Source: Betaproteobacteria bacterium
GTDB lineage: Bacteria > Pseudomonadota > Gammaproteobacteria > Burkholderiales > Casimicrobiaceae
DNA length: 12,329 nucleotides
NCBI GenBank assembly: GCA_005889025.1
Contig: VBCZ01000083.1
Location: forward strand, 1 to 12,329
Direction of reading: 5' to 3'
The position numbers were made by a program, and so were the translations under genes. How positions within the stretch are numbered: position 1 is the stretch's first letter; the number at the start of each line of letters is the position of its first letter. Positions 1 to 6,886 of the stretch are shown here, one piece after another. The notes beneath the pieces were generated by a model. The model was given only the letters and a program-made list of their open reading frames with translations. It searched no databases and had not been told where the DNA came from.

Positions 1-1087
1 CGTGGAAAACCACGCTGGGTCGCTCGCGCGAGAGCACTTGTTCCACCAGGGCGGCGTGCTTGGCGTCGCCCACGAGGGTGGCCAGCGGAATCCCCGGAGC
101 CTCGTCCTGCAAGTCCTGCTGAATCTGATATAGCGCGTACTCGGACAAATCGAGCAGCACCAGGCAGGCAGGCCGGAACCGCGCGATCTGTCGAGATAAT
201 TCGGCGCCGATCGATCCTCCGGCTCCGGTCACCATGACGACGCGGCCCCCAAGCCATTCCTTCAGACCCGCGCTATCGAGAACCACCGGATCCCGGCTGA
301 TCAGGTCATCGAGCTCCATGTGGCGGATCGTCGTCAACTGCGATCTGCCGCTGATAAGGTCGTCGTACGAGGGGACGGTCAACGCTTCGATGCCTGCGGA
401 CGCGCAGAGCTCGGCGACACGCCGCCGCACGCCGTGCGCGGCCGACGGCAGTGCAACGATGACCTTTCGGACTCCAAATCGCTTGCTCCACATCGGCAGC
501 TCAGCGATGGGGCCGAGAACGCTGATGTTGCGCAACAGCCTTCCCTGCTTTGCCGGATTGTCGTCGAGCAATCCGACGATGCGCCATTGACGGCTGTGCA
601 CAAGCTCTTTGGTGAGGCGCGCGCCCGCTTCGCCCGCACCGAGAATGAGGACCGGCTCTCCCAACGCGGCCAGGGGGCTATAGAGCCGATGCTCCTTCCA
701 GATGCGATAGGTAAAACGGCTGCCCGCCATAAGCAGAATGAGCACCGGCGGATAGAGAATAAGCACGCTCCGCGGCACGATGGAGGTCAGCCGCAGCATC
801 ACCAGCACCACGGGGATGGCAACCGCGCCCAGAGCGACCGCCAGCACGATACGTTGCAGGTCGGGAAGGCTTGCGAAGCGCCAGAGACCGCGATAGAGGC
901 CGAAAGCGAGGAAAATGCCCGCCTGCAAAGGCAGCACCCAGGCGAGGGTGCGCCAGACGTCCGAAATCTGAGGCTCGTGCCACTCCAGATTGAAGCGCAG
1001 CCAATAAAGGCAGACCCAGGCGATCGCAGCGGCAACCACGTCGTGCGCGAATGCCAGCCAGGATCGCCAGTTAGCCCTTACTCTCAT
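1..1087 (-). CDS. WbpM/CapD-type membrane nucleotide-sugar 4,6-dehydratase (C-terminus off window)
   Basis: Reading leftwards from the ATG at 1085-1087, 362 codons stay open to the window edge. Residues about 11-130 are hydrophobic segments that look like the four-helix membrane anchor of the WbpM/PglF/CapD family, including FGLYRGLWRFASLPDLQRI at 62-80. A first Rossmann-like CoA-binding domain follows (PVLILGAGEAG, 145-155; VGLLDDNP, 171-178). The catalytic SDR domain begins near 283 with VTGAGGSIGAEL, the NAD-binding glycine motif. Family knowledge: these enzymes act on UDP-GlcNAc or a related UDP-sugar at the inner membrane to make precursors for O-antigen, capsule or protein glycans. The catalytic residues lie beyond the edge, so the exact reaction (dehydration, with or without C5 epimerisation) cannot be read. 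Its ATG overlaps the stop of the upstream glycosyltransferase (ATGA), implying translational coupling. No lesion is seen in the visible part. Confidence 0.93.
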   Translation of the reverse strand, partial: MRVRANWRSWLAFAHDVVAAAIAWVCLYWLRFNLEWHEPQISDVWRTLAWVLPLQAGIFLAFGLYRGLWRFASLPDLQRIVLAVALGAVAIPVVLVMLRLTSIVPRSVLILYPPVLILLMAGSRFTYRIWKEHRLYSPLAALGEPVLILGAGEAGARLTKELVHSRQWRIVGLLDDNPAKQGRLLRNISVLGPIAELPMWSKRFGVRKVIVALPSAAHGVRRRVAELCASAGIEALTVPSYDDLISGRSQLTTIRHMELDDLISRDPVVLDSAGLKEWLGGRVVMVTGAGGSIGAELSRQIARFRPACLVLLDLSEYALYQIQQDLQDEAPGIPLATLVGDAKHAALVEQVLSRERPSVVFH

Positions 1088-2040
1088 TGCGTATGCTGCT
1101 CCGATTTCCGCCAGGAATAGTCAATCGAGATGTAGAGCAGCGTCAAAACGACTGCCCATAACCCCAGCAAAAGCATCCCCGCAGCGGGCGCGCGCAACAA
1201 CGCCGCCACCGCCGACAAGGAAGTGCCCGCCATCAATGCCGCGTACAAAGCGAGCGTACCGCGGTGGCCCAATCCGAGTTGCACCAATTTCTGATAGAAG
1301 TGCACTCGATGCGGTTCCCAGATCCGCTGTCCACGCGCGAGGCGGCGGATCAACGTCACGGTCGCATCGGCAATAAAGGGCAAGAAAACCAGTACGGGAA
1401 ACCACGCGGGCCACGATTGATTTTGCCAGCCGGAGATTCCCCATACCGCGGCCAGAAAACCAAGCGGCACCGCGCCGACGTCGCCGAGGAAGATTTTTGC
1501 CGGAGGCCAATTGAAGAACAAAAACGGAAGCGCTGCCGCCGGCAAGGCGAGCGTCAGCGGCGCATCCGCGTTGCCGTTCGCGGCCGAGGCAAACGAATAC
1601 GCGCCGAATCCCAAAATGGCCACGGTCGCCGCCAAACCGTCGCTTCCATCCATGAAGTTGAAGAGATTCGCCATCCAGATGATAGCGATCAGGCCGATCG
1701 CAATGTTGATGGAGCCCTCATCCAGGATGAACCACAAGGCCGCTGCAGCGAGTTGAACCATCAACCTGGCGATAACAGGCAAACCGCGGCGATCATCCCA
1801 GACAGACACGGCAATCACCATCAGGAGCGGCGGGAGCCATGGGCGTATCGGTAAGGTCCAGACACAAGCCGCGATAAAGCCCACCCAGATCGCCAATCCG
1901 CCGCCCCGTGGCGTGGTCCGTTCATGCAAGGAGCGTTGGTTGGGCGGGTCAGCGGGAAGTCGCCCGGGCTTACGCAACCAAATGAGGGCCACCCAGGCTG
2001 CGATAAACGCAATCAGCGCGGGCACGAGGGAACTCATCAT
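1084..2040 (-). CDS. Polyprenyl-phosphate sugar-1-phosphate transferase, glycosyltransferase family 4 (WecA/WbpL-like)
   Basis: This 318-residue integral membrane protein belongs to the MraY/WecA/WbpL superfamily, which transfers a sugar-1-phosphate from a UDP-sugar to undecaprenyl phosphate at the cytoplasmic face and so starts O-antigen or similar glycan assembly. Visible family motifs are RSLHERTTPRGGGLA (36-50), the aspartates WDDRRG (81-86), NFMDGSDGLA (128-137), FLGDVGAVPLGF (184-195) and the cytoplasmic HRVHFYQKL (244-252). About ten hydrophobic helices separate them. The chosen start is the first of two tandem ATGs (2038-2040, 2035-2037), because the open frame extending to 2286 has no membrane or family character. 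No strong Shine-Dalgarno is visible before either ATG. The stop overlaps the ATG of the downstream dehydratase by 4 bp. That pairing is typical of the end of betaproteobacterial O-antigen clusters. Substrate specificity (GlcNAc, FucNAc, QuiNAc) cannot be told. Confidence 0.92.
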   Translation of the reverse strand: MMSSLVPALIAFIAAWVALIWLRKPGRLPADPPNQRSLHERTTPRGGGLAIWVGFIAACVWTLPIRPWLPPLLMVIAVSVWDDRRGLPVIARLMVQLAAAALWFILDEGSINIAIGLIAIIWMANLFNFMDGSDGLAATVAILGFGAYSFASAANGNADAPLTLALPAAALPFLFFNWPPAKIFLGDVGAVPLGFLAAVWGISGWQNQSWPAWFPVLVFLPFIADATVTLIRRLARGQRIWEPHRVHFYQKLVQLGLGHRGTLALYAALMAGTSLSAVAALLRAPAAGMLLLGLWAVVLTLLYISIDYSWRKSEQHTQ

Positions 2041-2154
2041 CGCGCATCGCTTAAGCGGCAGCGACACACCGCAACCGGGTCGGCAAGCTCTTGTTTGTGG
2101 CCATTTTTCGCCCGTCTCGCTCAAAACGGAGCCGCAGTGGGCGACGTACGCGGA

Positions 2155-2160
2155 ATTATA
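2155..2160 (-). promoter_or_regulatory. Candidate -10 box of the glycosyltransferase operon
   Basis: A perfect TATAAT reads on the minus strand about 115 nt before the glycosyltransferase ATG. The hexamer 17 nt further upstream (CGCTCC) is not a -35 match, so this is a partial promoter call. It would give a leader of roughly 105-110 nt. Confidence 0.35.
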
Positions 2161-2201
2161 CGCGTGCCTATGCTCGCGGAGCGCGATAAAAACACGCACG
2201 C

Positions 2202-2223
2202 CCTGTTGCAATAAAGCAACAGG
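2202..2223. promoter_or_regulatory. Perfect inverted repeat (8-bp arms, 6-bp spacer) between divergent genes
   Basis: Arm CCTGTTGC (2202-2209) and arm GCAACAGG (2216-2223) are exact reverse complements around AATAAA. The element lies between the minus-strand TATAAT (2155-2160) and the porin -35 box (2258-2263), where an operator would act on either promoter. It could also fold as a hairpin in RNA. On the minus strand a T-run follows only 8 nt after the stem, so it is a poor Rho-independent terminator. The regulator is unknown. Confidence 0.45.
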
Positions 2224-2257
2224 AATCGCAGCAGGTTTTGGGGTCGGGGGTTTTAGC

Positions 2258-2287
2258 TTGCCAATGGATTCACCGGTTTGGCACAAT
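2258..2287 (+). promoter_or_regulatory. Candidate sigma70 promoter of the first porin
   Basis: TTGCCA at 2258-2263 matches the -35 consensus at 5 of 6 positions. CACAAT at 2282-2287 matches the -10 consensus at 4 of 6, with an 18-bp spacer. Transcription would start near 2294, giving a leader of about 84 nt before the porin ATG. Confidence 0.45.
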
Positions 2288-2334
2288 CAGGTCAACTTCT
2301 CCGTTACTCCCGAGAAGGTTCCGATGGCAGGCGC

Positions 2335-2357
2335 AAAGTTGTTTCCTTGCCAACTTT
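2335..2357 (+). other. Leader hairpin just upstream of the porin ribosome binding site
   Basis: AAAGTTG (2335-2341) and CAACTTT (2351-2357) form a perfect 7-bp stem with a 9-nt loop, ending 6 nt before the strong Shine-Dalgarno AGAGGAGA (2364-2371; 6 nt from the ATG). The position suits mRNA stability or translational control, as is common for porin mRNAs, but that role is inference. Confidence 0.4.
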
Positions 2358-2377
2358 ATCGTTAGAGGAGAAATTCC

Positions 2378-3628
2378 ATGAATAAGAAGCTCGTGGCCCT
2401 TGCCGTCGCCGGTGCGTTCGCCGCGCCGCTGGCCGTGCAGGCGCAAACCGCGAACGTCACCTTGTACGGTCGCTTGAATATGGACCTCGAGTTCGTCAAA
2501 GGCCAGCAAGTCGATGGCTCGAACCCGACCGTCAATCGCGTAAGCAGCAACTCATCGCGCTTCGGCATGCGCGGCACGGAAAGCCTGGGGGGCGGCCTCA
2601 ATGCGATCTTCCAGATCGAGCAGAACGTCAGCGGCGACACCGGCAACGCGGCGTCGTCTTCGATCGCCAGCCGCGAAACTTTTGTCGGGCTGCAAGGGAG
2701 CTGGGGCAAGGTCACGTTGGGCAAGTTCCTGATGCCGCAGGACGACATCCGCTTCATCTTCGACAACTCGATCACGCTCGGCACCTCGCTCCTCTCCGAC
2801 GGCGCGATCTGGGGCCAGGCGCAAGAGAGCAAGAGCACCGGCGGCTTCGACGCCCGCACTGGCAACAACATCCGCTACGATACGCCGAACTACATGGGCT
2901 TCACCGCCGCCCTGCAATACTCGACGCGCGATTCGTCGGGCGAGACGACTTACGTCTGTCCGACGCTCGCTGCCTCGGCCGGAAACATTGGCGGCGGTGA
3001 CAACGGCAATCACTTGTCCGAGACGCGCCACGCCAACGTGATCGGCGGCAATGTCATCTATGTCAACGGGCCGATCAACGCCGCCGTCTCCTTCGAGCGG
3101 AACAACAAGGTCCGCCAATACGTATCCGATACTGCCGCTGGGGCGGGGAATCCGGGATTCGATGCGGTGCACCCGTTCTTCGCCAAGGACACGGACTGGA
3201 CGATCGCGGGTGGCTACGACTTCGGAACGATCATGCAGGGCTTCGGTCTTCGCCTGGGCGTGGGCTACGAGCACACCAAGTACGATACGCCCACGGGCGA
3301 TCTGAAGCGCGATTATTGGGGCGTCTCGGCGACGGTTCCGCTCGGCGGCGGCAAATTCCAAGCACTGTATGGGCACGCCAGCAACGGCAAGGGCGGCGCC
3401 GCCGACAGTGAAACCGTCGGCCAACTGCGGCATGGCTCCGACACCAGCGCCAATTTGTGGCAAATCAGCTATGTGTACAGCCTGTCGCCGCGGACCCTGC
3501 TGCAAACGGGCTATATCAAGATCAACAACAAGGATCGCGCTTCATACTCGTTCCACATCAACCCGTACACGATTGCCGTGGGGGCGGATCCGAGCGCCCT
3601 GATGTTCGGCATCGTGCACTTGTTCTAA
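2378..3628 (+). CDS. General porin, Burkholderia/Bordetella type (Porin_4/OmpC-like)
   Basis: This 416-residue precursor opens with a clear Sec signal peptide (MNKKLVALAVAGAFAAPLAVQA, cleavage about 22/23). The mature part begins QTANVTLYGRLNMDLEF, the typical first beta strand of betaproteobacterial trimeric porins. Family hallmarks are TVNRVSSNSSRFGMRGTE (50-67), the ASRETFVGLQGSWG strand pair, GGFDARTGNNIRYDTPNYMG before the mid-barrel strands, and a terminal phenylalanine (GIVHLF) that serves as the Bam recognition signal. It forms a 16-strand outer-membrane channel for small hydrophilic solutes. A strong Shine-Dalgarno, a leader hairpin and a Rho-independent terminator at 3679-3708 suggest a highly expressed single-gene transcript. 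It is a close paralogue of the porin at 4487-5635 but has longer surface loops, one holding the only cysteine (TTYVCPTLAASAG). It ends in TAA. Confidence 0.95.
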   Translation: MNKKLVALAVAGAFAAPLAVQAQTANVTLYGRLNMDLEFVKGQQVDGSNPTVNRVSSNSSRFGMRGTESLGGGLNAIFQIEQNVSGDTGNAASSSIASRETFVGLQGSWGKVTLGKFLMPQDDIRFIFDNSITLGTSLLSDGAIWGQAQESKSTGGFDARTGNNIRYDTPNYMGFTAALQYSTRDSSGETTYVCPTLAASAGNIGGGDNGNHLSETRHANVIGGNVIYVNGPINAAVSFERNNKVRQYVSDTAAGAGNPGFDAVHPFFAKDTDWTIAGGYDFGTIMQGFGLRLGVGYEHTKYDTPTGDLKRDYWGVSATVPLGGGKFQALYGHASNGKGGAADSETVGQLRHGSDTSANLWQISYVYSLSPRTLLQTGYIKINNKDRASYSFHINPYTIAVGADPSALMFGIVHLF

Positions 3629-3678
3629 GGCGTTGCCGTTGGGAAGTTCCCAAGCTTGACTGGGTTTGAAGTGATCAT

Positions 3679-3708
3679 AAGGGCGTCCTAAAAGGGCGCC
3701 CTTTTTTT
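3679..3708 (+). terminator. Rho-independent terminator of the first porin
   Basis: AAGGGCG (3679-3685) pairs with CGCCCTT (3697-3703) across an 11-nt loop. The stem runs into a T-tract (3702-3708). It lies 50 nt after the porin stop and separates the porin transcript from coq7. Confidence 0.85.
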
Positions 3709-3797
3709 GTCCCGTCGTATCATCGAAGGTAGCGGCCCCGTTCACTCGCGACCCCTTTTCCGCGAGAATGGAACTTTAAGTCAGCCCCAAGACAAGC

Positions 3798-4386
3798 ATG
3801 ACCACTGATGAACTGATCACTGGCTTCGACCGCGCGCTGCGCACGCTGGCTGGCACTGCGTCTTCGCAGCGGCCCAATCCCGCGGCAGGGCTACCTGAAG
3901 AAACGCTGACCCCGGAAGAGCGTCGCCACGCCGGCGGCCTGATGCGCGTCAATCACACCGGCGAGATATGCGCTCAGGCGCTGTATCAGGCGGCGCTTCG
4001 TGCAGGCAGCGCCCGAAGAGGAAGATCATCTGGCGTGGGCGCAGGAGCGCCTGGCCGAGCTCGGTGACCGGGTGAGCTACGCCAACCCCTTCTGGTACGC
4101 CGGATCTTTCACCATCGGCCTTTTCGCCGGCATCGGCGGCGACCGCGGCAACCTGGGCTTTGTCGTAGAGACCGAGCGCCAGGTCGAGGAGCACTTGACG
4201 GACCACATGGATCGCCTGCCTCCGGCAGACGCGAGAAGCCGTGCCATTGTCGCTGCGATGCGCGACGACGAAGCCCGCCACGGCGCCGCAGCGCGCGAAG
4301 CAGGCGCGGGCGAGCTGCCGCTGCCGGTCCGCGCGCTGATGCGAGCGACCGCAAAGCTGATGACCTTGACCGCGTACCGCTTCTAA
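3798..4386 (+). pseudogene. coq7: Coq7/UbiF-type 3-demethoxyubiquinol hydroxylase, frameshifted by a small deletion
   Basis: Two overlapping frames together make one Coq7 di-iron hydroxylase, which performs a late ring hydroxylation in ubiquinone synthesis at the inner membrane. Frame one starts at the ATG at 3798 and carries RHAGGLMRVNHTGEICAQALYQ (first iron-ligand Glu at residue 56), then runs out of register and stops at 4065-4067. Frame two resumes near 3999-4014 with EEEDHLAW, PFWYAGSF, VETERQVEEHL and DDEARHG and ends TLTAYRF, stop TAA 4384-4386. All six expected di-iron ligands are therefore encoded, but in two frames. Compared with Pseudomonas Coq7 (recalled), the stretch between ALYQ and EEEDHLAW is 25 nt where about 57 are expected, so roughly 32 nt are missing near 3990-4014. 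As written, no full-length protein is made. A real deletion or an assembly error are both possible. The gene sits between two paralogous porins. Confidence 0.9.
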
Positions 4387-4461
4387 GGCGACGTTGCCGC
4401 TGCGGTACACTCCTGGAAAGCTGCGCATTTCCTGCCGGGAGCAACGGTAGACGGTGCGCAG

Positions 4462-4494
4462 ATGATCTCAGAAATGGAAAGACTCGATGTCTAG
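4462..4494 (+). other. Short upstream reading frame overlapping the second porin start
   Basis: ATG at 4462 opens a 10-codon frame ending TAG at 4492-4494, past the porin ATG at 4487 and in a different frame. No good Shine-Dalgarno precedes it. If translated it would compete with or couple to the porin start, but chance is the simpler explanation. Confidence 0.15.
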
Positions 4495-5635
4495 CCGGCT
4501 CGCCGGCTTGCTGTGCGCCGGCGCCGCGGCGCTCGCGTTGCCCGCGCATGCGCAGTTCGCGAATCTGAAGCTGTACGGCAACCTCAACCTCGACCTGGAG
4601 TTCCTCCGGGGCGCCCAGGTCGACGGCACGAACCCAACCGTCAATCGCGTCAGCAGCAATTCCTCGCGCTTTGGCATTCGCGGCACCGAGTACATCGGCG
4701 GCGGGCTCGCGGCGATCTACCAGATCGAGTCGTCAGTGCAGGCCGATACCGGCGGCTCGGCGCTCGCATCCCGCGAGACTTTTGTCGGACTGCAAAGCGA
4801 CTGGGGAACGATCAAAGTGGGCAAGTTTCTCACCCCCTACGACGATATCCACCCGATTTTCGGCAACACACCGACCCTGACGACGTCGGTGCTGTCGACC
4901 GCCGCCTTATGGGCGCAGGGAACCCAGAACAAGGGACAGGGCGGCTTCGATGCGCGGCTCGGCAACTCGATCCGCTACGACTCGCCGACAAGCAAGGGCT
5001 TCACCGGGGCGGTGCAATATTCCACCCGTGACTCGTCCGGAAACGCCGACGGCGCCGCCGGCGACAACGGCGACCATCCATCCGAGCTGAGCCACGCAAG
5101 GGTCTGGAGCCTGGGCGGCTTGTACAGCGGCGGCCCCATCGACCTCGGCGTCGCGTACGAACGCAACGACAGAGTTCGCGCGGTTGGCAGGCACGACGAC
5201 GCGTTCTCGATCAGCGGCGCATATGACTTCGGCGAGGCCGGCAGCGTCTTCAACGCCCGTGTCGCGCTCATCTACGAGCGGCTTAAGTACGACACGCTGG
5301 ACGGCAATCTCAAGCGCGATTTTTACGGTATCTCAGCAAACGTTCCAGTAGGAGGCGGATGGATCTATGCCTTCTGGGGCCACGCCAGCGACGGCAAGGG
5401 CACCACCGCGGACGGCACCCAGGTGGGCGGCCTGATCAAAGGCCCCGGCACCGCCAGCGAGCAATGGGAGTTGAGCTACACGTACAACCTGTCGCTGCGC
5501 AGCATGGTCTATGCCGGGTACGTCAGGATCAACAACCGCGCCAACGCAGCCTACACGTTCAATATCAACGACTATGAGATTGCGCCGGGCGCCAAGCCGT
5601 CGGGCTTCGTGCTCGGCATGGCGCATTTCTTCTGA
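4487..5635 (+). CDS. Second general porin, paralogue of the porin at 2378-3628
   Basis: This 382-residue precursor has a signal peptide with a short n-region (MSSRLAGLLCAGAAALALPAHA, cleavage about 22/23), then QFANLKLYGNLNLDLEF. It shares with the first porin DGTNPTVNRVSSNSSRFG, ASRETFVGLQSDWG, GGFDARLGNSIRYDSP, the NLKRDFYGISANVP strand and the C-terminal aromatic signal (GMAHFF). It is 34 residues shorter, mainly because two surface loops are reduced: after YSTRDSSG, and around RVRAVGRHDDAFSISG. The start ATG follows GGAAAG by about 5 nt. An upstream ATG at 4462 in another frame ends at 4494, overlapping this start. No convincing promoter of its own was found in the 100 nt after coq7, so it may be transcribed with coq7. 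It ends in TGA and converges on cca. A different pore selectivity from its paralogue is likely but not readable. Confidence 0.94.
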   Translation: MSSRLAGLLCAGAAALALPAHAQFANLKLYGNLNLDLEFLRGAQVDGTNPTVNRVSSNSSRFGIRGTEYIGGGLAAIYQIESSVQADTGGSALASRETFVGLQSDWGTIKVGKFLTPYDDIHPIFGNTPTLTTSVLSTAALWAQGTQNKGQGGFDARLGNSIRYDSPTSKGFTGAVQYSTRDSSGNADGAAGDNGDHPSELSHARVWSLGGLYSGGPIDLGVAYERNDRVRAVGRHDDAFSISGAYDFGEAGSVFNARVALIYERLKYDTLDGNLKRDFYGISANVPVGGGWIYAFWGHASDGKGTTADGTQVGGLIKGPGTASEQWELSYTYNLSLRSMVYAGYVRINNRANAAYTFNINDYEIAPGAKPSGFVLGMAHFF

Positions 5636-5639
5636 TCGT

Positions 5640-5685
5640 CGGGAATCGACTTCGTCGCGCAGGGGCTAGGGCGCAGCGAAACCCG
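5640..5685. terminator. Candidate convergent-gene hairpin between the second porin and cca
   Basis: TTCGTCGCGC (5651-5660) faces GCGCAGCGAA (5671-5680) across a 10-nt loop, pairing with one mismatch and one G-U. Flanking CGGG (5640-5643) and CCCG (5682-5685) can extend it. It fills the 68-bp gap between the two convergent stop codons. There is no T-tract on either side, so intrinsic termination is uncertain; it may be a 3'-end stability hairpin. Confidence 0.3.
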
Positions 5686-5703
5686 GTGTATTCGCGAGAG
5701 CGA

Positions 5704-6802
5704 TCATCCGTCCAGACCGCTGGACTCTCGACGCTCGGCCTTCTTCCACTCCCCCAATGCCTTCAGACGCGCTGCGCGAATTTTCGCAGGGAGATCTTGC
5801 GCCTCGGGATGCATGCGCGCGATGGCGCCGGCGTCGACCGATTTCACGATCTCCAGTGCCGCGCTCAAGATGCGCGCCGGCTCGTAAGGCTGCGCGGGCG
5901 GGCCTGGCCGGGACAGCGCATCGGCGGCGCACGCTTTCAAGAGCCCGCCGAGGCGCTCGGGCCGTCGTAGCGCGTCGGACGCCTGCAGCAGGTCGAGCAC
6001 CGTTGCCGGACGCAGTTCCGCGGCACGATGCACGGTGCCATGGAATCGCGCGGTAAGCCTTGCGAGATCGCGACAATCACCGGGCACGCGCAGTCGCTCG
6101 CTGAAGCGCTCGACCAGTCGAACGCTTCTCGCTTCGTGCGCGATATGGCGGGGCCATTCCCTGCTGGGTGTGGCGGCCTTGCCAAGGTCGTGAACCAGCA
6201 CGGCATAGCGAACCGGCAGGGCATCGCCGGCTTTAGCGCAATAGTCGAGCGCCTGCGATACATGCACGCCGGTGTCGAACTCGGGGTGATATTTGACGGG
6301 CTGCGGGACGCCGAAAAGCGCATCGACCGTCAAGGTTGCGATCTCGCCCGCGGCGACGATCGCGCGCATGAGCGCCTCGGTTTCGGGAGCGACGAAAAAA
6401 CCGAAGCGCGCTGCAAAGCGCGCAACGCGCAGCACCCGCAGCGGATCTTCGGCAAAAGCCGGGCTTACGTGGCGCAGGATCCCGGATCGCAAATCGCTTT
6501 TGCCGCCGTAAGGGTCGATAAGCGTGCCGTCGGCAGCGCGCGCCATGGCATTGATGGTGAGATCACGACGGCGCAAGTCCTCTTCCAGCGTCACACCGCG
6601 ATCGGAATGAAAGGTGAACCCATGGTAGCCGCGCCCGCTCTTGCGCTCGGTGCGCGCCAAGGCATATTCCGCTTGGGTTTCCGGATGCAGGAAAACCCTT
6701 CATCTCTTCTGGCGTTGCCCCGACGACGAGGTAGTCGTGATCTGCGACTGCCCTGCCGAGCAGTTCGTCGCGCACCGAGCCGCCGACGCGATAGATTTTC
6801 AC
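5704..6802 (-). pseudogene. cca: Multifunctional CCA tRNA nucleotidyltransferase, frameshifted and internally deleted
   Basis: The product adds or repairs the CCA end of tRNAs, and in this family carries a C-terminal HD domain. The start is taken as GTG 6800-6802, giving VKIYRVGGSVRDELLG, which matches the family N-terminus; another GTG lies at 6833-6835. The catalytic aspartates are in AVADHDYLVVGATPEEM. The frame is then lost near 6690-6700 and the family sequence resumes one frame over with VFLHPETQAEYALARTERK, leaving 7 nt where E. coli Cca (recalled) has about 42, so about 35 nt are missing. Downstream are RRDLTINAMA, EDPLRVLRVARFAARF and HDLGKA of the HD domain. A second lesion is in-frame at about 6330: AGEIATLT joins directly to VDALFGVPQP, skipping about 36 residues that E. 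coli Cca has there. As written, the gene cannot give a full-length protein. It follows the epimerase by 84 nt in the slt operon. Confidence 0.88.
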
Positions 6803-6886
6803 GGAGAGTGCCAGGTCACGCGCAAGGCCCGGCACGTCACGGAAATGGCGCGGCGCAACGATGCAACGCTCAAAAGCGGAAGAAGC

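Noticed and set aside
2041..2286. N-terminal extension of the glycosyltransferase frame up to an upstream start
   Set aside because: The extra 82 residues lack membrane or family character and overlap promoter-like sequence; the family N-terminus begins at the tandem ATG at 2040.
3798..4386. Two separate small genes instead of one broken coq7
   Set aside because: The two frames carry consecutive, non-overlapping parts of one Coq7 family protein, including all iron-ligand motifs in order.
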